Source of the DNA: Lota lota
Lineage: Eukaryota; Chordata; Actinopteri; Gadiformes; Lotidae
Direction: 5' to 3'
Assembly (NCBI GenBank): GCA_026745465.1
Contig: JACYXH010000575.1
Location: 1,866,001-1,930,000, forward strand
DNA: 64,000 nucleotides
Position numbers and translations under genes: made by a program. The notes beneath the pieces were generated by a model. It did not search any database, was not told the origin of the DNA, and was given only the letters and a program-made list of their open reading frames with translations. Shown here piece by piece: positions 37,651 to 56,677 of the stretch (position 1 is the stretch's first letter; each line of letters opens with the position of its first letter).

Positions 37651-38330
37651 TGTGGAAGCCGCACAGCAGCATCTCGCCAGGTGAGGGCGGAACACGACAA
37701 GAAACAGCAACCTTCTGATGCATTATGGGTAGTGGAGTTTTGCGTAGAAGACAATCTGATTATTTCCTATGTGCTTATTTCCCAACCAGGCAACAAACAG
37801 TCCGGAGTTACACCATATTTAGTACCCTGTCGATATTCCAACACTTTCATGCAGGTTCTGACAGTCTATTTGTATACCTCAGCTCCAGTAGGACATCCAA
37901 TAGCTGAAGGCTCAACAGAAAAGCAACAAAGTTACAATTTGTCACCATCATTCATTAGGGGACTTTATACATTTATTTTAAAACTTGGATATTAATTTAA
38001 TGTTCTATACCTGAATTATTGTCAATGTTTTGGCAGACTCATGGCAACACCCTGGTGTCCAACAAGGAACCTTTGTGCAGCTCAAACAGATAGGGCTGGG
38101 GTATGCTTGAATGAGACTATGACTGGAAGACCTTGCAGATAGGAGGAAGCTGTAAACCAACCTGCTATGTACGCCCCCCCTGAGACCGGTTCAGATACCA
38201 CGGCTACCGTTTCCAGGATGTAGTTTAAGAATAGGGCCTCATTAAATTAAACAATAGATCCCCTTCTCACCACGAACGAGTATGATTATGTTGAGGCCGG
38301 ATACTGCCTTAACATTTATATTGTGATCTG
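37651..38330. other. intergenic between amot and pgk1
   Basis: No gene, RNA or repeat recognised beyond scattered AT-rich sequence. Confidence 0.4.
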
Positions 38331-39437
38331 TGTTTTATTCAATTCTATGTTTTATCCAGTAAATCTTCGCCATTCCCGTTTTCCTGTGTAGACTTGAAAA
38401 CTGACCAATGCCACCTATCCAGTTAGTTTGTAAATTCATAAGGCAAACAAAATCGACACAATTATGCACGCACCAGCTTAGAAAATAACTTCCAGGATAG
38501 GGAATGAGTTTTACAGAACATTTTTATTTTATATCCCACAACTACATCTAGCTCAAGGTTGCATAACATTCTGAAATTCCGCCCCCTTTTGATTGGCCAA
38601 AAATAAACATACAACTATCCAATAGGGGCCAGGGATAGAGCTTGGTTACAGAACTGTTGTGGTACAGCGGTTGACAAGAAGAAATAATGTGTGAAAAACA
38701 ACCAAACCATTACATATCAATAACCAGGTGTATTAGACATCAATTATGAGGGTGCAGTTATATTCTCTCAGGCATAGCCAAGCCAGATGCTGCAATTCAC
38801 CCACCAACAAATGCACACACACAAGGTCGAACACACAAACATACAATTATAAGTGCAGGGAACTTGAGGTTCAGATCCCTTAATGAAAGTGAACAGCTCT
38901 AAATGACCAATCGACACCTGCCTCTAACACTGCAGTGTATGTGGAAAGTGCACGAGTAGGGAACATAAAACAAAAAGGTGCTTTGGTTCGGTGTCCATTG
39001 TATTTCAGCTGCTCATACAGTAGTTTAACATGAGATCTGAACCCAACTACATCTGTATGTGGCATGTGTAAGGTGTTTGTCTGTTTGGTGGTTGAAGGCC
39101 ATCTTAACACTGCAATTAATCTTGAACGGTCCTAAAATCTCCCAGGTCTTAAAACACCCTCTCGTTCCACCCTACCGCCCCTAATGAGATCATCTTGAGT
39201 CTTAAGATGGCGTCACTACACACTTCTGTTTCAACATGGGGGAGGACTAAAGACAGAATTCAAGACGAAGCGACCGGTTAAGTTGAAGACACTTGCTAGC
39301 TAGTGAGGCTCAGTGAATGAAGAGAGTAACACAACGGAAGAAGGAGGTTGGAGTTACAACCTCTTTCCATGTGGAAGAGAAACAGTTTCCATCGCTGCAC
39401 CCCCTTCCCCTCCTGCCCCGGATCGAATCGGGGGTGT
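38330..39437 (-). other. pgk1: probable pgk1 3'UTR
   Basis: Sequence below the pgk1 stop. Minus-strand AATAAA hexamers (TTTATT on plus) lie at 38523-38528 and 38334-38339, implying a 3'UTR of about 0.9-1.1 kb. Confidence 0.4.
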
Positions 39438-47959
<8,522 letters not shown>

Positions 47960-48059
47960 TCTGACTGTTTTTACAAGCACCCGCTTTGCTGCTACTGGAG
48001 TCGACCTGAACCTTGCGATGGGTAGATCCAGAATGGAAGTGACCTTAACGCAGTAGGGA

Positions 48060-48215
48060 TGCACATCGACTAGGCGGGACTCCACACACCCATCCACGGT
48101 ACATTGGTGGAGCGCCTGATTTGCGAGTGACGCCCCAAATAGCCATTGGATTAAATCGGAGTCTTTTGTCTGACGTAGTCTCACCCAGAGGGTTTTGGCG
48201 CATGCGCTGGCGCCT
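48060..48215 (-). promoter_or_regulatory. pgk1: pgk1 core promoter with CCAAT boxes and NRF1-like site
   Basis: Upstream of the pgk1 ATG, ATTGG on plus (CCAAT in sense) occurs at 48103-48107 and 48145-48149. A perfect NRF1-type palindrome GCGCATGCGC lies at 48198-48207. No TATA box is evident at the expected place. The layout fits a housekeeping promoter; use is inferred. Confidence 0.5.
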
Positions 48216-48990
48216 TTCCCAGAGCCAGCCGCCTTCGAGGATGTAGCGTTCAAGGCCACTCGGATTCTAAACAAACATCAGTTTGACATTATTGCATTGT
48301 CATAGTCCTATAGAAAATAAATGATGCAAAGAAATGTTGAAATATAAACTTCCCTATATACACAAGTATTTTGTTAGATTTAAAAGCAAATTCGACTCTA
48401 AATAACCTAGTCAGACCCACCTGGTTTGAAATCAACACGGTTTGAGGATCTAGGATTAATTTACACAAACTCAAAGTGATAAGGCTCATAAAGTGTTTGT
48501 GTTTCTCAGAGGGTAGTGATGGGGTGGGGTTCTGAATGTGTTTCCTTGTTGTGTGGTCTTCATTTGATACATAAAGTATTAATGAAAGTTCCAGTTAAAC
48601 TCACCAGGAAGTTATCAGTGGTCATTTAAATGGCAACATGTGTTCTTATGTTTTAGTGCAATGTGTGGAATATAACATTAAAATATTTAAGGAGTATAAT
48701 CTATTACTTAAAATGTTCCATACATGCCACATCAATATAGTGTCGGATTTCACCACCATATAAACATGCCATTCAAGTTAAAGAATCGCATCACAACACA
48801 TTTCTTCATAGTGTCAGCCAAACAAAAATAGGAGAATCATGCAGGCTAATCGTGTGTAGTATTTTTGCTAATACGCAAACCCCCAAAGTGCTGCTTTGAT
48901 ACCTATAGCCTAGCACCCCCTTATCCCCCACATAAATAAGGGCAGACATTCTGTTTATAGGAAAAACAAAACAACATTTGTTGAATTGGG
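48216..48990. other. intergenic between pgk1 promoter and cox7b 3' end
   Basis: AT-rich; no coding or repeat feature recognised. Confidence 0.4.
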
Positions 48991-48992
48991 TT

Positions 48993-48998
48993 TTTATT
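48993..48998 (-). terminator. cox7b: cox7b poly(A) signal
   Basis: TTTATT on plus (AATAAA on minus), 145 bp below the cox7b stop, giving a short 3'UTR. Confidence 0.65.
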
Positions 48999-49142
48999 TC
49001 CTACAGGTCAACATGCTGGAACAGCCACAGGCATTCAGCGTCTGAGAACATTGATAATCATCTGTACAACCAGAATGTTTATAAGGGTCATCCTCCAGGA
49101 GGGATCTGGGCGTCGTGGTGGTCTAGAGGGGGGAACACTACT

Positions 49143-50981
49143 TTATTCCTCCTTTTCCCGCCACTCCTTGGGCATCAGCTTGCCGACCGGAGACAGGTTC
49201 CAGGTGATGCCGGTCTGAGTGATAACCTGGAAACAGAGTGAATGTTCAATTTACAAAGTGATGTTTGATTCGATGACTTTAGAGTTAAAAAAACTACAGT
49301 CAAACACAGAACATTGTATTTCAATGCACAAATATACTAACCATGTAATTGATTAGAGCTAGAGTATAATCCTACAATGAGGATGACCTATGCCTGCCTA
49401 CCAGTCCTACGAGTGTTTTGCACACATTTTCACGATGAATGGGTTAGGACTAATAAAGCGTACACCGTTTCCGCAATGCAACGAAATTGCTAAGGCCAGG
49501 GGACATTTTCGGTAGTGGATGACAGGCTGATTCTACACCACACCCTGAACCATAGGAGAACAATACTCACAAATGCCCACACGGCGGTGCAGAAGCCAAT
49601 GCCCCCGAGCAACAGGCCGGTGCCGTATTTGGCATGGAAGTCCTGTGGCGCCGTGGAGCCATTCCTCACCTGGCGAGCGGCCACACCTGGAGAGACCACA
49701 CCATCAGCTATTTTCGTTAGCAATATTCTTTCGGATTTATCATTCTACAACAGCAAAGCGCACAAACTAGGGACAACAATGGAAACCATGAGTTTGACGC
49801 AGGCCATGTTAGAGCAGATGCTAATGTGATTCTAAAATGTCATCTATCGAGTGTATTGTCAATTTAAAAGAAACCAGCACCATTGTACATACACCTGGAA
49901 TCATGAATTCAAAAAAAGTGGCCAAAGAGCCACACAGAATAAGTATGGATACAGCCAAGGCCCACTGTGCTTTGGCTTCAGAGAAACTGACATTTGTGCC
50001 AATGATACGCTCAGTATATAAAGCACCCTGTTAAATGGATACATTACAAAATCGTATTTCTGGTGTGGATAACTAAAGAGGGCCAGTATTTGGTTCCAGT
50101 TAACATCATCTGGTATTTATGCCTACACCTATTTGTTATATTGGCATTTCTTTAAACCTTAGGGTTAACAATGTCACCTTGACTCGTGGAGGCAACTTGT
50201 TTAAACAACGTTTTGCTGTAAAATCAATATCTTCGACTCGGAATAGAGGACATGGTATCATTTGGTGTCATGACGGTGTAAACGCATTAGTACAAAACAA
50301 CTTGCCAGTAGCCATCCCTCGACAATCCAAAGGAATTGACTGTCAAGCATGCCTCGAGTATATATTTAAATTAAAGTGAAATATTAAAATGTGTAATACA
50401 TTTAACAGGACACAGAAGAGCCCAAAATGCTAAATAATGCGGCCAAACCCAGAAAACAGGGGAAGAAATGGGCCTAATAGCCCCATCATCGGATCTGCAT
50501 CACCCCTACTCCGTTCACATTGCATGATGGATGCAGAATGAAGGATTAAAGCAGTATTTATGGAACTTCTAGGGTGAAGGTGCCTGCTAAGGTCTGCCTT
50601 TTTAAAGGAAGGTGTTGAGGACAAACAGTAAACGGAAAGTGAACACAGTAACTGTTACTGGAGATAACAAGGTGCCGGTTAATAAAATACACAAATAAAC
50701 CAGAGACACTGCAGTCCTCTTCAGTTCATATATGAGCTAATTTACGGTTTTAACAAAGAAGAACGTTTTAAAGAGGTTATTTTCTGGTGAAGACATTGCA
50801 CTGACTGGGACGCTAGCCGGAGGCTATCGCCTCTTCCATCACATTTACAGTTCACATTTTAAACGCTCTGCCAAATTTACCTAAATTACGATGGCAGGTC
50901 AAAAAGGTACACAAATAACTGAATACTTAATATGTGTATCTTACCGGTGACATTCACTACAGCTTTTGCAAAACGATACAT
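49143..50981 (-). CDS. cox7b: cytochrome c oxidase subunit 7B, mitochondrial, complete
   Basis: Small nuclear-encoded subunit of respiratory complex IV in the inner mitochondrial membrane. Exons: 50981-50945, 49686-49571, 49226-49143; phases 1 and 0 match and total 78 residues (human precursor 80). Exon 1 encodes a basic/hydrophobic presequence start MYRFAKAVVNVTG. Exon 2 gives the conserved DFHAKYG followed by the single membrane helix (LLLGGIGFCTAVWAF). Exon 3 gives the family C-terminus WNLSPVGKLMPKEWR. ATG 50981-50979 is chosen because it opens the presequence in phase; an upstream in-frame ATG exists but would destroy the presequence character. Its neighbour pgk1 is also near COX7B on human Xq21. 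Confidence 0.95.
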
Positions 50982-51268
50982 GACGGCTAACCAGAGGATC
51001 AAGATACCCTTGAAGAACGGATTTTCAATATGGCAGCTGCACGTACACTTAACGGAAACTACGGAACACGGCGCAGACATATTTAAGCCGAACCGTGTCA
51101 TTACTAAATATTCATGTTTAAATGGCCTATTTAAACCAGCTAGGAATTTAACAAAACCTAATACTCCGAGAAATAGAGGAAAATTAAAGTAAAAGGTTTT
51201 ATTATGTTAACGTTGTCATTATGTATATTATGTAGTAGAGTACTACTTTGAATCACATATGTTGTAGT

Positions 51269-51379
51269 GTCAGGATGGCCGAGTGGTCTAAGGCGCCAGA
51301 CTCAAGGATAATCTCCTTCCGCAGATCCGGGAATTCTGGTCTCCGAATGGAGGCGTGGGTTCAAATCCCACTTCTGACA
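51269..51379 (+). tRNA. tRNA-Leu (anticodon CAA), intron-containing
   Basis: The acceptor stem GTCAGGA pairs with TTCTGAC (one G-T), with discriminator A at 51379. D-arm GGCCGAGTGGTCTAAGGC, T-arm GTGGG-TTCAAAT-CCCAC and a class II long variable arm are present. The anticodon CAA is at 51303-51305, followed by an intron of about 27 bp (roughly 51307-51333) before the 3' anticodon stem TCTGG. Vertebrate tRNA-Leu(CAA) genes are known to carry such introns. A T6 run at 51383-51388 is the Pol III terminator. The gene is on plus, between minus-strand cox7b and pgrmc1. Confidence 0.96.
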
Positions 51380-51382
51380 TAC

Positions 51383-51388
51383 TTTTTT
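51383..51388 (+). terminator. Pol III T6 terminator of tRNA-Leu
   Basis: Six T starting 4 bp after the tRNA 3' end. Confidence 0.85.
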
Positions 51389-51389
51389 G

Positions 51390-52400
51390 GTGTTCTATTT
51401 TGTCGATTCTCTTTTATTATATTCTCAACCGATGACGTTAGTATGGTTGTATGGTCGTTTGAACTTCCTTATCATCCAAATTATTTATATTTGATCAATT
51501 TAGCGAATTGAAACACTTTGGCTTAAAACACGTGAGCAAGACATACACACAACAGATATATTATGCTAGTGAAATATAAAGAGTATTGTATGCTACAGAT
51601 CTGAAGTTATATATTGATATAACCAATCTTTTATACTTTATAATTTGTCTGTGGTCCTAGATTGGCGTTTGCACGGCAATACCCCATCCTGCCACGAGAG
51701 GACACGCAACCAAAACCTAAAAAGTAGAAAGCATATTTACAAAAGTACCGCAGGGTCCTGTCAACAGACAGCATAAATTTCGTTCTGCTCAACTGGAACA
51801 GGTTGTCCTCTCCTCTGGCTATCAAAACGGGTGGCTAGACACACAACCAGTTATTATTCATCTGAATGTACCAATGCAGTCTTTTCAATACACATAATCA
51901 TGCGCAATTCAATAGCTTTAGGCTACATACCGAATAAATAATTTACCAAGGGCTATCATGTTTAAATATCTCCCACAATCAATTGCATCGTGATAAGTTG
52001 CCAAATATTTATTGACATATTGTATGATAGGTCATGAATAAATGTATTCAAAAATGTATGTGAATTAGGCTGATTATTTTAGTTCATATAAAGGACATGT
52101 ATTGCAGTACATTTTAGGGAGTTGGCATGGTCTGAATTCCTTCCTGTTGCCCACTTCCGCCCCTAGCTCCTTCAAAACAAGGCAATAAAAGATAAGGACA
52201 CATTCCTTTCATCTCAAAATCCAAATCTGTGTCTGACCCTTATTTCATTAAACTATTCTATTTCCATATTTCTGGTAACTTTCAATACAATGTTTCATCA
52301 TTACTATCTTTCATCATACCATCAACTGTACTAAGTGGTGCTAATCAGACAACACTGATTAGCACCCACAAAATGTGGGTATTAGAAAGATCTAAACAAT
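51390..52400. other. intergenic, AT-rich
   Basis: No gene or clear repeat recognised between the tRNA and the pgrmc1 3'UTR. Confidence 0.4.
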
Positions 52401-53742
52401 CATTTTCTTCTTACAAACCTTTTATTTCACTTTTTTTTTTTAATTATCCAGCGGTTTGAAAGAATATGCGACCATTGAGTATTACAAGTCTTTACAGGTC
52501 CAGTGCTAGTTTCTCTAAAAGAGTCCAGCAATAACAATAAACAGCTTTAAAAACACGAAGTGTCCGGTCAATACACAATCATTAGCCTTAAAGAAAACAA
52601 ATAGCATGATCCTTTAACCAAAACACACATGAAGAGTATAAGATTATACAAAAACAAAACACGTGGATATATTAGACTGCAATACTACCATACACTGTAG
52701 ACCAGTGAAAGATCCAAGTCCTCTGCTGATCATAAAAGAAAGATAAGTACTGGGGACAATCCATTTACCTAAACAGTCAAATTCAAGCCATGTTTATTGA
52801 TACTTTTATCAGAAGAACATTTGGACTAATCTGATACAAACAGCATGAAATACTGCCAATCAACAAACCCACTTCCTGAAGTCGGTTCCAAGGAGGGAAA
52901 GAAATAAAGAGGAATGTTTACAACAAGCTAGGACAGAATGCTAAATTTATTTTCTCATTAAACTTACAAAAACTGCTGGATTCATTGTTTAGCACACCTT
53001 TTCTACCAGACAGGGGGTCTAACCATTCAAAACAGGTGTCATATGTTGAGCCCTTTAAGGCAAAATAGTCCAACATGGGGTTTTTACATATGTTTTGGAA
53101 CATGGAACTTTAATTAATACTTGCACCAAAACTGTGTGTGGGAAATTATATAGCTGAAAACCGACGTTTGCAAGTGCTATTTCTGATGGATGGAAATTGA
53201 CACCAATGATCGTTTTGAGGCAGGCATGTCTGACATCTGGCACAAAAATGTTGGTTATGACGATACACTATAATCAAGGTCTAGTCAAACAAATCACAAA
53301 CTGCTTTTCAATGCTACCAATAGTCTACATAGCCTACAGTATACAAATCAATTTGACAATAGAACAGCCCATAGTCCTTTAACTCATTAAAATGGAGTCT
53401 GTCAGTATAATGGCTGGAACAGTTGTTGAAGCCACTATCTGGAGATCAATATTATATCTCCCCACAAACCAGTTGGATTCATGTCACAATATGTTCCAAC
53501 TATTTCACTGCAACACCGACCTCAATTGTTTGACAGTTTTTAAAAAGGGGTCTGTGAAAGAGAAATATCTATAACCCAGATAATAATATTTACAGTCAAT
53601 TCATAAACATATTAAAATCCAGATCAGTTACAAAAGACACATAGGAGGCGAGAGGATGAGTGTCTAACAAAAGGCAGTCATTATTGTAATAGTCACCGAG
53701 AGAGTTAAGGCATATAGGGACTCTTGAGAGCAAACACAGCCT
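52400..53742 (-). other. pgrmc1: probable pgrmc1 3'UTR
   Basis: Non-coding sequence below the stop. Minus AATAAA (TTTATT) at 52421-52426 suggests a 3'UTR of about 1.3 kb. Confidence 0.45.
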
Positions 53743-55608
53743 CTAGTCCGTTTTCTTGTCTTTCGCCTCTTCGTCGTCAGTGTACTCTGTGGGTTCATCG
53801 CCCGGCTTCAGGAGTTTGCCGATGTAGTCGTACTTTTCTGTCGGGGAAGGGGAAGAGTGGGCAACCACAAAAAGCATTGAGCTCTCAGAATGTATGCAGA
53901 GGACTACCGCAGAGAAAACAACAGTCGCATTTAGTGACACTGGGTCCAAGCGGACTCCCAAGTTTCAAATAAACTAACCCTAGTGTGCGAGTGAGTGAGT
54001 GAGTGTTAAAGTTCACAAGAAGTGTAGTCGAAGGAGGTTTAAAGTCGTTTTTGAAAAATTAGCTCAGTTAGTAGGACAGAAACTGTCCACTGACCAAAAA
54101 AAAAAAAAAAAGACCCATAAAGGCCCGACTTGTTTGACAGAGCAGATGTTATTGGTTGTTCTGAACTTACGGGTGAACTGGGTCTCCCACTCGCTAAGGC
54201 TCTCCTGCTGCATGGAGTTGAGGTCCGACAAATCATCGTGCTCGTCTTTCAGTGCCTCCTTGTCCAGGCAGAATGTGGCCAATCCCCTGGAAGCATCTCT
54301 GCCGGCAAACACCCCGTAGGGGCCCTCTACACACAAACAAGGTACAACAGAGAAAAGTCAACAGAACAACAAGGATAAGGCCTGTATTGACAATCATTCA
54401 ATATTGACAAAAGAAAATGACATTGGGGGGGGGGGGGGGGGGGGGGGAAAGGCGAAGGACATGAAATGCATCTGATCATTCTGAGTTCTGAATGATCAAC
54501 GTGAAAACGTAAACTGGACTATAGACCTACAAAACAAGTGGTATACAATAAACGTGTAGTATTTATCTTTTTAGAAAAACCTGTAATCTGACTAATTAAA
54601 GAAGCTCCACTACAGAAAAAAGTGGTGTTCCAAATGAAACATTAACATTGTATAACTGCATGAGTTTTTTCTTTTCTTTCACCTTTGTGTTGCGCCATGC
54701 GAACCTTGGCATTTAGGTTAAGGTAAGTTACTGACTGTACCATGGGCTCTTGCATTATATGCAAACGTTTCCGTTTCTGACTCTAGATCCAAAAATACTA
54801 TGCTGCTATCGTGGAATTTGCATTCAACAATGAAAAAGCAAATGACCAAATTCAATTCCTATTTGAGTAACTATTCAACTCGGGACAGGGTGCCACCGTA
54901 GTCCATAGAAAGCAAAGGTTCTGATGTGACAAGACCGTGCGAAGTTAATTCGGTGAGAGGTTAATCACGAAACCGTGCAAACCACACGCTGCACGAAAGA
55001 CAGGGCAACTGCAGAGCTCGCCTGTTGTGAAATTGTGTCGGACTGAAGCATAAACTGGACGGGGGGAGTGGCGTTAACGCAAAAGTTCTACAATACTTAA
55101 AATAATGCAATTGAATGCTGATACGAATCTGCTATCAATCCACGGCCGGGTGTTCTTCCTTTAGGCCTACCTTACAAAAACAAAAGCCATGTGTTGCTGC
55201 AAATGAGACATTTGTCCAAAAATAAAAACGCTAATTATTATGCGAAGTTGTGTTTACGAGCATGCGATTTGAAAATAGAAAATGAACAGCGGTTATGGGT
55301 GGGTTTATGTTACCTGGTCCATAGAACTTTTTCCCGCGAGTCACGTCGAACACTTTGTTATTAACAGCCATGAGAATCCTTGGATTTTGGAGACCATCGT
55401 ATGGTTTCAGCTCAGACAACGTAAAATCTCTTTTTTTGAGTTTAGGCAGTGGCGGTTCTACCTCACCTAGGTATACTGGGGTATCGCCTTTAAAGATTTT
55501 ATACAGAAGAAATAAGCATAGGCCAAGCAGACACAGATTCAACGGGGACGTGAAGATCTCTTGCAGAATTCCAGGCGAAGTTTTCTCGCTTTCCTCGGCG
55601 TCATCCAT
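53743..55608 (-). CDS. pgrmc1: membrane-associated progesterone receptor component 1, complete
   Basis: Haem-binding cytochrome b5-like membrane protein (MAPR family) of the ER that partners cytochromes P450 and ferrochelatase. Exons 55608-55314, 54326-54171 and 53837-53743 join in phase to 181 residues (human 195). The N-terminus is a short acidic stretch, then [20 protein letters not shown], the membrane segment at about residues 23-39. The cytochrome b5-like domain follows with [21 protein letters not shown] and [20 protein letters not shown]. Tyr102 corresponds to the haem ligand Tyr113 of human PGRMC1. The acidic C-tail ends EAKDKKTD. The N-terminus is shorter than in mammals. The PGRMC1 choice over PGRMC2 rests on the wording of the TM and C-tail and on X-linked neighbours. 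Confidence 0.95.
54425..54447. repeat. poly-G run, 23 bases
   Basis: Homopolymer in pgrmc1 intron 1; C-run in the transcript. Confidence 0.9.
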
Positions 55609-56677
55609 GTTCGCTTCTCTGTGTGCTGTGCTGCTCGGGAGGAAGTGGGACGGACTTGACTTGATGGCACCGAGCACGAGTCATGCGCAGCAGTATATCT
55701 ACCAAGACATTGGCTTCTTGTTCTACCAATCGGATACCTTTGATTATTTATACACGGAACATATTTATGTTACGTACAAGTGTAAGAATTCGCTGCTCCA
55801 ATGATTATATTTATTACAACAACGGAGGAAAAAAAAAGAGCAAACAATAGTGTCCTAAAAGTAATTACAGCTTCCAAATGCATTGTTCAAGTAACGTTTT
55901 TTTTAAACGTTTAAACGTTTTTTAAACACAAATGTAGCCTAAAACGCAATACATTTGAATGACGTCACTGTGTGAAGTCATCCCATCCGGTGTGGGTCTC
56001 ATGTAGTGCTGCACATCCGCTTCATGGAAACCGCTGTGAAGAGATGGTTAGTTCCTCCCACACTACTGCCCGAGTTGTTCTTTCGGTAACGCCGGTTAAC
56101 TTAAACATTGTTTTGTACATGTATGCCATCTCTTCTATTTATAGTTAGACCGCCACGTCATGTACGCGGTCATTTATGTCTGAGGCTATTAAGTGAACTG
56201 GGATTGGTTGTGAAGTCGCTAAAATGATATTTTAACTTGTTTGTTTATTTCAGATATTGCGCAACGGTGGCAACAGTCCGGGCTAGCTTTGCGATATCCT
56301 TCACCTCAGCGCAGAGATGACACGGGCTTTCGCTTTACATCGATTTCGGTAGCTGGAAACAATTGATCATAATAATAATTTGTTACCGATTGGATATACT
56401 CGTCTTCTACCGACTCGGTAGTCATCGGATGTAGTTTGAGATTCGATTGATTTGATTCAGGTAAGTTTTCTTGCAGTCGTTATGTCACATCGTTTGATAG
56501 GTTAACGTTTAAGACTATATTCCACAGAACAGGTTTAATTTAAATAATAATGCTTCGATTTTCCCCCTTCTCTTCACATTGGATTGCACACGCACTCAGC
56601 GCATTGAGGAAAACCCGTCGGCTAACTGGTTCTGCTTCTCCCTGCGCCCCATCCCGGCCCGGTGTGTCCACACCACT
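55609..56677. promoter_or_regulatory. divergent pgrmc1/rab24 promoter region
   Basis: The two ATGs face away from each other across 1069 bp. The stretch holds an ETS-like GGAAGT near 55640, CCAAT at about 55725 (plus), a perfect CRE palindrome TGACGTCA at 55960-55967, and ATTGG near 56203. A plus-strand donor TTCAG|GTAAGT at 56460/56461 ends a likely non-coding first exon of rab24, and an acceptor CACTCAG near 56598 probably opens its first coding exon. Shared regulation is an inference. Confidence 0.55.
55960..55967. promoter_or_regulatory. perfect CRE palindrome (TGACGTCA)
   Basis: Full 8-bp CREB/ATF consensus between pgrmc1 and rab24, about 350 bp upstream of the pgrmc1 ATG. Confidence 0.55.
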
